Below, piece after piece: positions 41,721 to 50,336 of a stretch of DNA of 64,000 nt. Made by a program: the position numbers and the translations under genes. The stretch's first letter is position 1, and each line of letters starts with the position of its first letter. The notes under the pieces were generated by a model. The model ran no database searches, had not been told where the DNA came from, and saw only the letters and a program-made list of their open reading frames with translations. Source of the stretch: Neobacillus dielmonensis (lineage in GTDB: Bacteria; Bacillota; Bacilli; Bacillales; Cytobacillaceae); NCBI RefSeq assembly GCF_000612665.1, contig NZ_HG942076.1, forward strand, positions 1 to 64,000, given 5' to 3'.

Positions 41721-43526
41721 ATGAATGCGATTACAATTGTCATTGGGTCGATTTGTATCCTGTTAATTGTTTATCGATTATACGGTACGTTTATGGCAGC
41801 AAAAGTTTTAAAACTAAATGATTCAAAACCAACACCTGCCCAAAAATTTGAGGATGGACGGGATTATGTCCCTACGAATAAATGGGTGGTATTTGGCCAC
41901 CATTTTGCAGCGATAGCAGCTGCAGGCCCGCTGGTCGGTCCGATTTTAGCCGCACAATTCGGTTACTTGCCAGGATTGGTTTGGCTGCTGGTCGGTGCCG
42001 TGATTGGCGGAGCGGTTCACGATACGGTGGTTCTTTACGCATCGATGCGTCGAGATGGCAAATCGTTATCCGAAGTGGCCAAAGAAGAACTCGGTCCTGT
42101 AGCAGGTTTTTGTACAGGCTTAGCGATGTTATTTATCATCACGATTACGATGGCCGGATTGTCATTGGTTGTACTCGGTGCACTTGAACGCAACCCATGG
42201 GGAACATTCGCGGTTGGAATCACGATTCCAATTGCAATGGGGGTTGGATTGTACCATAAGAAAACTGGAAACCTTAAATGGGCTACGATTGTAGGTTTTG
42301 CCTTAATTATGGCAGCGATCGTGTTGGGACCAAACATTCAAGGTACATGGCTTGGCGATTTATTAACACTTGATAAAAGTACATTAGCACTTATTTTACC
42401 GATTTATGCGTTCTTTGCGGCGGCCTTACCTGTTTGGTTATTGCTCGCACCGCGCGATTATTTAAGTACCTTTATGAAAATTGGCGTATTTGCCGCACTA
42501 ATCGTTGGGGTATTCATTGTGAATCCAGACGTTCAGTTCCCTGCCTTCACTAAGTTTATCAACGGCGGCGGTCCAGTGGTTGCAGGTCCGGTTTGGCCGT
42601 TTATCTCAATTACGATTGCCTGCGGAGCGATTTCCGGCTTCCATGCCTTTGTTGGATCGGGTACGACACCAAAAATGATTAACCGCTGGAGCGATGTAAA
42701 AGGTGTAGCCTTTGGGGCGATGCTGGTGGAATGTTTAGTAGCGATCATGGCATTAATTGCCGCTATTTCCTTACAGCCGGGCGATTATTTTGCTATCAAT
42801 TCTTCACCAGAGAAATTTGCCACACTTGGAATGGAAACGGTTCATTTAAATGATTTAGAAAAAGAGGTCGGGATGGACCTTGAGGGACGAACAGGCGGAG
42901 CAGTTACCTTAGCAGTCGGGATGACATATATCTTCAAAGGGATTCCGATTTTTGCAAAAATCGCTGCGTATTTCTATCAGTTTGTCATTCTATTTGAAGC
43001 GGTGTTTATTTTAACGGCAATAGACTCAGGAACTCGGGTAGCCCGCTATCTGATTCAGGATTTCTTGGGCGACTTTATTAAACCATTAAAACGGACGGAT
43101 TCTTTAGGAGCAAATATTATTGCCAGTGTACTGGCCTGCTTGATCTGGGGTTATCTCCTGTTCTCAGGCGACATCAGTTCGGTATGGGCGCTGTTCGGTG
43201 TATCCAACCAGTTGATGGCAACGATCGGGCTGATTATCGGTGCAACGGTAGTGCTGAAGATTTCTGAAAAACGCTGGTACATGCTGACTTGTTTGATTCC
43301 ATTGGCTTACCTGTTTGTAACTGTTATGGTAGCAGGTTATTGGATGGTCAAGAATGTTTACTTAAATGCAGCGAATCCTGGCTTCAACGTATTAAATGGA
43401 GTTCTTTCCATCATCATGCTGGTTCTTGGAGTCGTGATCATGGTGACTTCGATCATCAAATGGATTACGTTATGGAAGATTCCTCAGCAAAAGTTGGTAC
43501 AGATTTCTGAAAAAGAAGTGGCTTAA
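41721..43526 (+). CDS. CstA/BtsT-family pyruvate or peptide transporter
   Basis: 601 residues, about 16-18 helices. Family features: NKWVVFGHHFAAIAAAGPLVGPILAAQFGYLPGLVWLLVGAVIGGAVHDTVVLYASMRRDGKSL near the N-terminus and FHAFVGSGTTPKMI in the middle. The frame is open from 41661, but the membrane protein begins naturally at ATG 41721 with AAAGGGG 11 nt upstream. CstA is a peptide/pyruvate carrier and BtsT a pyruvate:proton symporter (family knowledge). Placement after LytS-LytTR genes copies the BtsSR-BtsT logic. The final codons are duplicated 290 bp downstream. Confidence 0.92.
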   Translation: MNAITIVIGSICILLIVYRLYGTFMAAKVLKLNDSKPTPAQKFEDGRDYVPTNKWVVFGHHFAAIAAAGPLVGPILAAQFGYLPGLVWLLVGAVIGGAVHDTVVLYASMRRDGKSLSEVAKEELGPVAGFCTGLAMLFIITITMAGLSLVVLGALERNPWGTFAVGITIPIAMGVGLYHKKTGNLKWATIVGFALIMAAIVLGPNIQGTWLGDLLTLDKSTLALILPIYAFFAAALPVWLLLAPRDYLSTFMKIGVFAALIVGVFIVNPDVQFPAFTKFINGGGPVVAGPVWPFISITIACGAISGFHAFVGSGTTPKMINRWSDVKGVAFGAMLVECLVAIMALIAAISLQPGDYFAINSSPEKFATLGMETVHLNDLEKEVGMDLEGRTGGAVTLAVGMTYIFKGIPIFAKIAAYFYQFVILFEAVFILTAIDSGTRVARYLIQDFLGDFIKPLKRTDSLGANIIASVLACLIWGYLLFSGDISSVWALFGVSNQLMATIGLIIGATVVLKISEKRWYMLTCLIPLAYLFVTVMVAGYWMVKNVYLNAANPGFNVLNGVLSIIMLVLGVVIMVTSIIKWITLWKIPQQKLVQISEKEVA

Positions 43527-43531
43527 CAAGT

Positions 43532-43567
43532 GGCAGCACTCATTGACGCAATGGGTGCTGTTTTTTT
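43532..43567 (+). terminator. Terminator of the cstA-like gene
   Basis: cagcactcatt (43533-43543) pairs with aatgggtgctg (43550-43560), followed by a T run. A second copy of the same terminator lies at about 43822-43858 in the tandem duplication. Confidence 0.88.
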
Positions 43568-43634
43568 GTATGATGCGTTCGTTAAGGAGTTTTTAGGCAA
43601 GCAGCCTTCGTTCTTTAAAAAGGGACCAGCTCCT

Positions 43635-43748
43635 TTACCGGCACTTTCGAACCATTTACCGGCAAAGTTCACAATTTTACCGGCACTTTTTTGGGGTTTA
43701 CCGGCAATTTTTCATCTGTTACCAACCGATTCCCCCGGTTTACCGGCA
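43635..43748. repeat. 21-bp array, TTTACCGGCA core, 6 copies (first block)
   Basis: The core CCGGCA begins at 43638, 43659, 43680, 43701, 43722 (as CCAACC) and 43743, an exact 21-bp period. Spacers are T-rich and poorly conserved. Confidence 0.9.
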
Positions 43749-43923
43749 CATCCCCTTTTGATCGCCTAATAGCCACCAGAATTCCCCCATGGATCTCTGA
43801 AAAAGAAGTGGCATAAAAGGTGGCAGCACTCATTGACGCAATGGGTGCTGTTTTTTTAGGATTATGCGTTCGTTAAGGAGTCCCCTAGTGTGAAACTCGT
43901 TCTTTAAAAAGGGACCAGCTCCT

Positions 43924-44037
43924 TTACCGGCACTTTTGACCAATTTACCGGCGAAGTTCACAATTTTATCGGCACTTTTGACCAATTTAACGGCGATTTT
44001 TCATTTGTTATCAACCGTTTTACCTGGTTTACCGGCA
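43924..44037. repeat. 21-bp array, TTTACCGGCA core, 6 copies (second block)
   Basis: Cores at 43927, 43948, 43969, 43990, 44011 and 44032, again exactly 21 bp apart. The fifth unit carries the same tcaacc-type variant as in the first block, proving the blocks were duplicated as a whole. Confidence 0.9.
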
Positions 44038-44062
44038 TTTCTCCATTGCCCCCATAATATCC

Positions 44063-44091
44063 ACTAGAACCGTCCCCTTGGTATCATTCAT
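44063..44091. repeat. REP-like element, right half
   Basis: actagaaccgtccccttggt atca; the TGA of the XRE gene (44084-44086) is in its end (tgataccaagggg). Confidence 0.8.
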
Positions 44092-44293
44092 CAGGTCTGT
44101 ATTCTAAAAGATCTCCAGGCTGACAGTCTAATGCCTTACAGATTGCCTCTAAGGTAGTTAGTCGAATCGCTTTAGCTTTGCCGTTTTTTAAAATGGATAG
44201 ATTGGCCATTGTGATTCCAACCCTCTCCGAGAGCTCGGTTACACTCATTTTCCGTTTTGCCAGCATCACATCAATATTAATGATAATCGCCAT
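44084..44293 (-). CDS. yozG: XRE-family helix-turn-helix regulator, YozG-like
   Basis: 69 residues, ATG 44293 behind GAGGTG. A single Cro/CI-type domain: NIDVMLAKRKMSVTELSERVGITMANLSILKNGKAKAIRLTTLEAICKALDCQPGDLLEY. It pairs with the DUF2975 membrane protein gene 10 bp upstream, the yoaS-yozG arrangement of B. subtilis and many other Bacilli. The stop codon lies in a REP-like copy. Confidence 0.87.
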   Translation of the reverse strand: MAIIINIDVMLAKRKMSVTELSERVGITMANLSILKNGKAKAIRLTTLEAICKALDCQPGDLLEYRPDE

Positions 44294-44303
44294 ATTATTC
44301 ACC

Positions 44304-44786
44304 TCAGACTGTTAAATCATTTTCAGATTTGATATCTATCGCTTCTTGTAAAAGTCTTTGGAGAACAGCAGCAAAGACTGCGATGACCAATGGAGCAAAA
44401 ACAAGCACCATTCCGACGACCACGACTCCTGGGGCGTCATCTAACTCTGCAAAAATATAGAACAGCGGCAATCCAATTATATACAGGCCGCAAATGGTGA
44501 TGGCACAGTTTTTGATTTTTTTTAAGGATAGGACAGACAATTCCGAGAACGCTTCGTTCTTGTCAATATAGCTTAACAGTTTAAAGGCCTGATACAATGC
44601 CATGTAAAAGGGGATTGCCGTTATATACACAATGATTAAAATGCCAAGAACCGCATAATCCCATCCAGAAATGCCTTTTGCTAGATGTTTAGCGATGACC
44701 GGCACCATAAAAATACAAAAAGCCAGAACTGGAGTTCCGATTATAAAAACGGCTATCTTTAGAAACAACGTTGAACCTCGTTTCAT
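44304..44786 (-). CDS. yoaS: DUF2975 membrane protein, YoaS-like
   Basis: 160 residues, four helices (VFIIGTPVLAFCIFMV, YAVLGILIIVYITAIPFYMAL, NCAITICGLYIIGLPLFYIF, VVVVGMVLVFAPLVIAVFAAVL). GAGGTG lies before ATG 44786. The conserved LSYIDKNEAFSELSVLSLKKIKNCAI segment and the C-terminal LLQEAIDIKSENDLTV are typical of DUF2975. Coupled to the XRE regulator; its function is not known. Confidence 0.85.
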   Translation of the reverse strand: MKRGSTLFLKIAVFIIGTPVLAFCIFMVPVIAKHLAKGISGWDYAVLGILIIVYITAIPFYMALYQAFKLLSYIDKNEAFSELSVLSLKKIKNCAITICGLYIIGLPLFYIFAELDDAPGVVVVGMVLVFAPLVIAVFAAVLQRLLQEAIDIKSENDLTV

Positions 44787-44956
44787 TAAAAGCACCTCGT
44801 TTTTTTATTTTAAATCGATTATAACAAGGTATTTATCGTTTTACAATAAATTATTAACGCTTCATTTGATATTATTGTTGTTTTGGCAAAGAAAAAAAGC
44901 ATCTTAATTGATTTTGCATATAAAAATGCTTGGCTTTTTCAAGTGTTTATTATTAT

Positions 44957-45250
44957 TTATCTAAACTTTCCAAGACCCATATCCCCGAATTGATAGTAAA
45001 TATAATATAGAAAGAGAACTGTATTGAGTAAGAGGGAGAAGCAGATCAAGGGCTTTTGGATTTTTGTTTTCCATAATAAAAATAAAACAAAGTAATTAAC
45101 TAACATAGGAACAAATGTATATGTCATTCTTTCATCAATAAGAGAAATGGCATCTGGATTTAACCAATAAATGAATCTGTCTGAAATCTGCGCTGTAACG
45201 GAAACAATAATCATACACCAAAATAAAACCAATAGAATTACTTTTCTCAT
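44957..45250 (-). CDS. Small three-helix membrane protein, unknown
   Basis: 97 residues from ATG 45250 behind GGAGAATGGTG. Helices at about residues 3-22 (KVILLVLFWCMIIVSVTA), 48-63 (FVPMLVNYFVLFLLW) and 70-86 (LICFSLLLNTVLFLYYIYY). No family recognised. Possibly terminated by a weak AAGCAT...ATGCTTTTTT hairpin at about 44890-44935. Confidence 0.6.
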   Translation of the reverse strand: MRKVILLVLFWCMIIVSVTAQISDRFIYWLNPDAISLIDERMTYTFVPMLVNYFVLFLLWKTKIQKPLICFSLLLNTVLFLYYIYYQFGDMGLGKFR

Positions 45251-45366
45251 GTTAATCACCATTCTCCAAATCTATATCTTGTTCTAATTTTAACTAAACC
45301 CACAATACTCTAGCAACCGAATGATGGCCATTGTCCATCTTCTGATTAGTAGTATGCTAAAGGAAA

Positions 45367-45392
45367 AGTCCAATTCATTAGCGAATTGGACT
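45367..45392 (-). terminator. Terminator of AlkD-like gene, copy 2
   Basis: Perfect 10-bp stem agtccaattc / gaattggact with a 6-nt loop, T run on the minus strand; 20 bp after the stop at 45412. Confidence 0.9.
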
Positions 45393-45411
45393 ATAAATGT
45401 AAGTTTTTTAT

Positions 45412-46119
45412 TTAGCACCTGACATATTTGCGTTTGAAACCAATCCTTCCCTTGTCTACTTCCTTTTGTATATTGACGGAAGCATTCAGGATACTGCTCT
45501 TTTTCCCTTCCCGCTTCATTTCAACTGGTCCTACCGCCTTTGCAGTATCAACCGCACGATCATGGAGTGGAGAATAAGAGACCCCGACGGTATAGATAAA
45601 ATTATTCATGGCCGATTTGGTCCGGTCAGGCGCATCATGGATCATATTTTTCACCTGGTCCAGCATGTTAGCAAGCTTATGTTCGTCAAATTCGCTATCC
45701 TTTCGATTCCCCAAAAGCCAGCAATAACAGCTCCATCCTGCCGACATTCTGAGCTCTTCCCCGCTGGCAATCCACTTATCAGCAACGGTCTGCGCAATAT
45801 CGGTTTCCGCCAGGGTCACCGCCACCACATAATCGGACAGCATATAAAAATAGGCCCCATCAATCCAACGCTCAAAATCTGCTTCTTTCATCGACTTGGG
45901 ATCAGCAATGACGCCGGCAAAATACATAGCGTCGTAGTTTCCTGTGGCATAAAGCTGCTCGGCTAAAGGCTGGTCTTTCTTGATTTTCTTGGCCAACGGC
46001 TTCATCGCACCTGTCGCCACACCAAAGAGCGGCTCGTGAGCTCCATTGCTTATGTAAATCTTTTTCGTTCGTTCCTTGCCAAGCGCCTCCAGTTCCTGCA
46101 TAACCGTCTCAAAATTCAT
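45412..46119 (-). CDS. AlkD-like DNA alkylation repair protein, copy 2
   Basis: 235 residues, exactly the length of the paralogue at 22874-23581, and co-linear with it: MNFETVMQELEALGKERTKKIYISNGAHEPLFGVATGAMKPLAKKIKKDQPLAEQLYATGNYDAMYFAGV against the same layout in copy 1. Contains WIDGAYFYMLSDYVVAVTLAETD and AGWSCYCWLLGNR. HEAT-repeat fold expected. The two paralogues have diverged well beyond a recent duplication, so they may differ in substrate. Confidence 0.8.
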   Translation of the reverse strand: MNFETVMQELEALGKERTKKIYISNGAHEPLFGVATGAMKPLAKKIKKDQPLAEQLYATGNYDAMYFAGVIADPKSMKEADFERWIDGAYFYMLSDYVVAVTLAETDIAQTVADKWIASGEELRMSAGWSCYCWLLGNRKDSEFDEHKLANMLDQVKNMIHDAPDRTKSAMNNFIYTVGVSYSPLHDRAVDTAKAVGPVEMKREGKKSSILNASVNIQKEVDKGRIGFKRKYVRC

Positions 46120-46197
46120 TGTCCAGCACTCCCTTCAGATAGCTTCATTATAGCCAATTTTAAGGACCTATCAATCTGCAAATAAACTCTAAGGGCG

Positions 46198-47079
46198 TCA
46201 AGTTTCACCAATGAAGCGGGAGAACCGTCCCCCTGCTTCACCCCCGCTCCTCTTCCTGTTTCGGTAAGTGCTAGGCGCGATGCCATTTAGCTGTTTAAAC
46301 ATCTTGCTGAAGTGGTATTCTTCATAGTATCCGCATAGCTTGGCGATTTCTTTTATGGGGAATTCGGTAAATGTTAGATAACGGCAGGCTTGCTCATTAC
46401 GTAGGTTGATCAGGTATTCTTTCGGCCCCACCCCTGTGTACTTGAGGAACAACTTTCGTAGATAGGAAGCGGATATGCTGTATTCCTCGGCTAACTGTTC
46501 GATTTTCAAGTTTTCCTGGAATCCGTTCTCCAGATGCTTTTTTATTTGCTCGAAGGCAGCCAAGGCACCCGATTCCGTCAGGCTCCAATCCGGTTGCTCA
46601 ATTTGGTGAAGCTTGTGCAGCAGGATCTGTAGTTGACCTTGGGAAACAGCCGCGCCATCTGCCACTCCCGGGAACCAATTTTGATGGATACCCTGAAATA
46701 GCTCTCCCAATTCCTCTGCCTTCGGGGAACTGTACCGACTTAGGAAGGGAAGCTTTAATTTTCCTATTGGCGTAACATCCTTCCATACCGCATCGTAAAC
46801 AATCTCTGCGCAATCGAAGAGCACCATGGTCATGCGAAGTGGAGCATGCGGCTCCGAGCGCATGGACATCTCGAGTCCGGGTCTTAGGTAGGCCAGCATT
46901 CCGGCTTGAACCTTGTGCTCGGTATTTGTCATGAACGTCCCCTCACCCTCATGGATCCAGTACAAGCTATGCACATTCACCAGATTACGAATATCTTCCC
47001 ACCCCGGATAGGTCACTTTATCGAGAACAAAGTGAATATGCAAAACGAGATGATTCAAATCGTATCTAAACGCTTCCAA
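46198..47079 (-). CDS. AraC-family regulator with repeat-derived C-terminus
   Basis: 293 residues, TTG start behind GGGGAG. N-terminal cupin-like sugar-binding half (HEGEGTFMTNTEHKVQAGMLAYLRPG) and C-terminal double helix-turn-helix (NLKIEQLAEEYSISASYLRKLFLKYTGVGPKEYL; PIKEIAKLCGYYEEYHFSKMFKQLNGIAPSTYRNRKRS). The last 15 residues or so (GEAGGRFSRFIGET) are translated from a REP-like copy, so the natural C-terminus was probably around SGG. Divergent from the GH2 gene, its likely target. Confidence 0.85.
   Translation of the reverse strand: MEAFRYDLNHLVLHIHFVLDKVTYPGWEDIRNLVNVHSLYWIHEGEGTFMTNTEHKVQAGMLAYLRPGLEMSMRSEPHAPLRMTMVLFDCAEIVYDAVWKDVTPIGKLKLPFLSRYSSPKAEELGELFQGIHQNWFPGVADGAAVSQGQLQILLHKLHQIEQPDWSLTESGALAAFEQIKKHLENGFQENLKIEQLAEEYSISASYLRKLFLKYTGVGPKEYLINLRNEQACRYLTFTEFPIKEIAKLCGYYEEYHFSKMFKQLNGIAPSTYRNRKRSGGEAGGRFSRFIGET
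46212..46240. repeat. REP-like element inside a coding end
   Basis: tgaagcgggagaaccgtccc cctgcttca. Here the leftward reading frame passes through the element instead of stopping at it, because the frame differs from that in other copies. Confidence 0.9.
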
Positions 47080-47240
47080 AATAAATATCTCCCCTACTCA
47101 TTCGGTTGAATAAAGCTCGAATTTTACAAGTGGTCCTCGTTTTTTTCCATTCAGAACCCATATATAACATGATAGTATCCATATTATCAGACCATCAGAA
47201 AGATGGCTATGAAGAACTTGTCATTTGAGGGGGAATCACC

Positions 47241-48956
47241 TTGTTAAGAACGTTTCGAGAGCATCACATTCGCACAACTGAGCTACTGGACGGACCGTGG
47301 GATTTTCTGAAAGACCCAAGTAATGTAGGTGTTGAGGAAAAATGGTTTGAGCGTTTTCCACATGCTTCACACTCCATGTATGTTCCATCCTGCTGGAATA
47401 ATGAGCTAAACCTGTTCGACTACGAAGGCGTCGCCTGGTACAGGAAAACCATACGGATGGAGGAGGCCCAGCATGTCAGACTGATTTTTCATGCGGTGTT
47501 GGGTCATTCCGATGTGTATCTGGACGGACAGCATCTCGGTTATCACTACGGCGGCTACACACCTTTTGAATTCGTCATTCCTACCTTATCCGCAGGAGAT
47601 CATGAGCTTGTTGTTCGTACAGACAGTACACTGGATCGCCTGACGATTCCGACAAAGCATGTCGACTGGTTTCACTACGGCGGCATCATTCGCCCAGTCG
47701 AGCTGCAACGTTTACCGGATCTGTACATCGAACAACTCAAGATCGATTATGAGCTGAATGGATGTGATGCCGTCGTCGCTATCCAGGTACGGATCAGCTC
47801 ATTGGCAAAAACAGAGCTGACGACAGCCTTGACACTCGTCGAGGGAGGCCGGGAAATTCATTCGGAACAGGTGCAGGTGGATGCCGGTCAAACCGTCAAC
47901 TGTTTGGTGAAGCTGCGCTGGACCGATGTTCGGCTGTGGAACGTCGGCCAGCCGGAGCTGTATACAATCCAGGCCCGTACTGATTTTGACGACAAAATGG
48001 ATCGTATCGGTTTTAGAAAAATAGAGACAAGAGACCACCGGATCCTCATCAACGGTTCGCCGGTCTATCTGAAGGGCGTAAACCGACATGAGGAACACCC
48101 CGATTGGGGTTTCGCCTTCCCAGCGAAACTGATGCACAAGGACCTTGATATCATTCGCGAACTGGGCTGCAATGCGGTACGCGGTTCCCATTACCCTCAA
48201 AGTCCGTATTGGCTGGATCTGCTGGACGAGCACGGCATGATTTTCTGGAGTGAAATCCCGATGTGGGGTGCGTTCCTGCCAAATGAAACGGTCAGTGAAC
48301 CATTGTTCCAAGAGCGAGCGCTTACGATGATTAAGGAGATGGTTGGCCTGCACTATCACCACCCATCCGTCCTATTCTGGTCGGTCCATAATGAAATTGA
48401 CTCACGGACACAGGAAGCCTACGAGATGACAAAACGTTTGACTACATTGGTGAAGGAACTAGATACCTCCAGGCTGATTACCTACGCGACAATGCATCCG
48501 CTGGAGGACATTCTACTTCCCCTTTTCGATGTCATCGGCATCAACAAATACTATGGCTGGTATGAAGGTGAAGTGAATGGCTTCAAGGATATGCTACAGC
48601 AGTTCCATGAGCGGGCTGAACAGATGGGAGCTGGTGATAAGCCGGTGCTCATGACTGAGTTCGGCGGCGCAGGCATTTTTGGAGATGTCGGTTGGGAGTC
48701 AAGATTGTTCAGCGAGGATTATCAGGCGGAAATCATTTCCGAGGCGCTGGCTATTTTTCGGCATGATCCAAAGATTGGCGGCACCTTTGTTTGGCAGTTC
48801 GCAGATACCCGGGGGGACTTGAAAAGCAACGGGGGATTTTTCCGAGACCGTGCGCGGAGTTTTAACAACAAAGGCTTGGTCAACGAGTATCGCAAGCCTA
48901 AGCAATCGTTTCGAGAAGTACGACGGATCTATCGGTCTTGGAACGACGAAACTTAA
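47241..48956 (+). CDS. GH2 beta-glucuronidase/beta-galactosidase-like enzyme
   Basis: 571 residues, TTG start behind GAGGGGG, no signal peptide. Order: sugar-binding jelly roll (DGPWDFLKDPSNVG, WYRKTIRM), Ig-like domain, TIM barrel. Acid/base Glu in WSVHNEI and nucleophile Glu in MTEFGG are both present; GINKYYGWYEGE resembles the NxKG-free beta-glucuronidase loop. Length fits short GH2 beta-glucuronidases. Codon use appears more GC-rich than in the binding-protein gene that follows. Probably removes glucuronyl or galactosyl side residues from plant polysaccharide fragments (inference). Confidence 0.85.
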   Translation: MLRTFREHHIRTTELLDGPWDFLKDPSNVGVEEKWFERFPHASHSMYVPSCWNNELNLFDYEGVAWYRKTIRMEEAQHVRLIFHAVLGHSDVYLDGQHLGYHYGGYTPFEFVIPTLSAGDHELVVRTDSTLDRLTIPTKHVDWFHYGGIIRPVELQRLPDLYIEQLKIDYELNGCDAVVAIQVRISSLAKTELTTALTLVEGGREIHSEQVQVDAGQTVNCLVKLRWTDVRLWNVGQPELYTIQARTDFDDKMDRIGFRKIETRDHRILINGSPVYLKGVNRHEEHPDWGFAFPAKLMHKDLDIIRELGCNAVRGSHYPQSPYWLDLLDEHGMIFWSEIPMWGAFLPNETVSEPLFQERALTMIKEMVGLHYHHPSVLFWSVHNEIDSRTQEAYEMTKRLTTLVKELDTSRLITYATMHPLEDILLPLFDVIGINKYYGWYEGEVNGFKDMLQQFHERAEQMGAGDKPVLMTEFGGAGIFGDVGWESRLFSEDYQAEIISEALAIFRHDPKIGGTFVWQFADTRGDLKSNGGFFRDRARSFNNKGLVNEYRKPKQSFREVRRIYRSWNDET

Positions 48957-49018
48957 TTTAAAAATTACCATTCAATGATTATGGTAAATCCAATCACAAA
49001 CTAAAAGGGGGAAATTAA

Positions 49019-50326
49019 ATGAAGAAGTTCATGGCACTATTTTTTACCTTTCTGCTCACCTTCTCATTGGCAGCATGTAACAGCAGCAGTTCATCCAGTG
49101 GGGAAGAGTCGAAATCAAAAGATGGGAAAAAGGAAGATGGACCCGTTACTCTCCGCATCGCTTGGTGGGGATCACAGCCGCGTCATGACTATACACTGAA
49201 AATCATCGACATGTACCAAAAGCAACATCCGAATGTGAAAATTGAAGCAGAATATGCGGCATGGGATGACTACTGGAAGAAGCTAGCACCACAAGCGGCA
49301 GCCAATGAGCTGCCGGATATTATCCAAATGGACTTATCTTATTTCTCCCAGTATTCCCAAAATGGCCAGATTGCTGATTTAACACCCTATGTCGGCAAAG
49401 AAATCAACACAAAGGATATAAGTAAAAATGTAATAGATGGCGGAAAAATCGGCGATAAACTTTATGGAATCAATACAGGTGTTAACGTAGTTGGTTTCCA
49501 CTATGACCCAGCCACCCTTAAAAAGGCGGGTATAGAATCAATCCCGGAAAATTGGACTTGGGATGATTATAAAGACATACAAGCAAAAGTAGCAAAAGCA
49601 GGTTACTTCATGGATAACCGAATGAAAGCCGATGTATTTTTCAACTATTATTTAAGAACAAAAGGTAAATCATTATACAGTAAAGATGGTACAAAACTAG
49701 GATATACCGATGACAAACTGTTCGAAGAGTTCTTTAATATGAGGGTCGAAGCAGTAAAGATAAAAGCCTCTCCCACACCGGATTATTTAGCACAACTTAA
49801 GGGTCTCGAAGATTCTACAGTCGTTACCCAAAAAGGAGTCGGCAGCTGGCAATGGTCTAACCAGTTTGTAGGATTGCAGCAAGTGGCAAATAGAGAATTG
49901 AAAATTGCTCCAATGCCAGGACCTAATAGCGAAAAAGGTTTATATTTAAAACCAGCGATGTTCTGGTCCGTTGGAAATAATTCAAAAAACAAAGCAGAAG
50001 CAGCTAAGTTTATCGATTTCATAATCAATGATATTGAAGCAAACAAGTTAAATCTTGGTGACCGTGGTGTGCCTGGTTCCTCTGTTGTTAAAGATGCATT
50101 AAAGCCGCTGCTTTCGCCAGCCCAAGTGCAAGTATTTGATTATGTGGAGTGGGCCGAGAAAAACAGTTCATCATTTGATGGTCCAGACCCGGTGGGTGCC
50201 GGAGAAATCATTGAAACATTGGACGCTCTTGATGAACAAATGGCTTATGGAAATATTAAAGTGGCAGATGCTGCAAAACAATTTAGGCAGCAAGCCGAAA
50301 GCATTTTGGCTAAAAACAAAAAGTAA
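49019..50326 (+). CDS. Extracellular sugar-binding lipoprotein (ABC family 1)
   Basis: 435 residues, start ATG behind AAAAGGGGG. Signal and lipobox SLAAC, then a Ser/Lys linker and a type 1 binding-protein fold (TLRIAWWGSQPRHDYTLKIIDMYQKQHPNVKIEAEYAAWDDYWKKLAPQAAANELPDIIQMD). In normal operons of this class two permease genes (UgpA/UgpE or LplBC type) follow; here only a 3' scrap of one is found (50353-50475). It therefore has no linked permease in the window. Confidence 0.9.
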   Translation: MKKFMALFFTFLLTFSLAACNSSSSSSGEESKSKDGKKEDGPVTLRIAWWGSQPRHDYTLKIIDMYQKQHPNVKIEAEYAAWDDYWKKLAPQAAANELPDIIQMDLSYFSQYSQNGQIADLTPYVGKEINTKDISKNVIDGGKIGDKLYGINTGVNVVGFHYDPATLKKAGIESIPENWTWDDYKDIQAKVAKAGYFMDNRMKADVFFNYYLRTKGKSLYSKDGTKLGYTDDKLFEEFFNMRVEAVKIKASPTPDYLAQLKGLEDSTVVTQKGVGSWQWSNQFVGLQQVANRELKIAPMPGPNSEKGLYLKPAMFWSVGNNSKNKAEAAKFIDFIINDIEANKLNLGDRGVPGSSVVKDALKPLLSPAQVQVFDYVEWAEKNSSSFDGPDPVGAGEIIETLDALDEQMAYGNIKVADAAKQFRQQAESILAKNKK

Positions 50327-50336
50327 GTTTCATTTC

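Larger units (their letters stand above)
43501..44055. repeat. Tandem duplication of the cstA 3' end and its downstream array
   Basis: 43506-43790 and 43796-44055 are near-copies. The sequence tctgaaaaagaagtggc plus stop, tggcagcactcattgacgca, atgggtgctgttttttt and a 21-bp array all recur, offset 289-290 bp. The second copy has lost the stop context (gcataa instead of gcttaa) and has several small changes. Confidence 0.92.

Noticed and set aside
43530..43769. 79-residue frame after the cstA-like gene
   Set aside because: It is a translation of the terminator and the 21-bp repeats.
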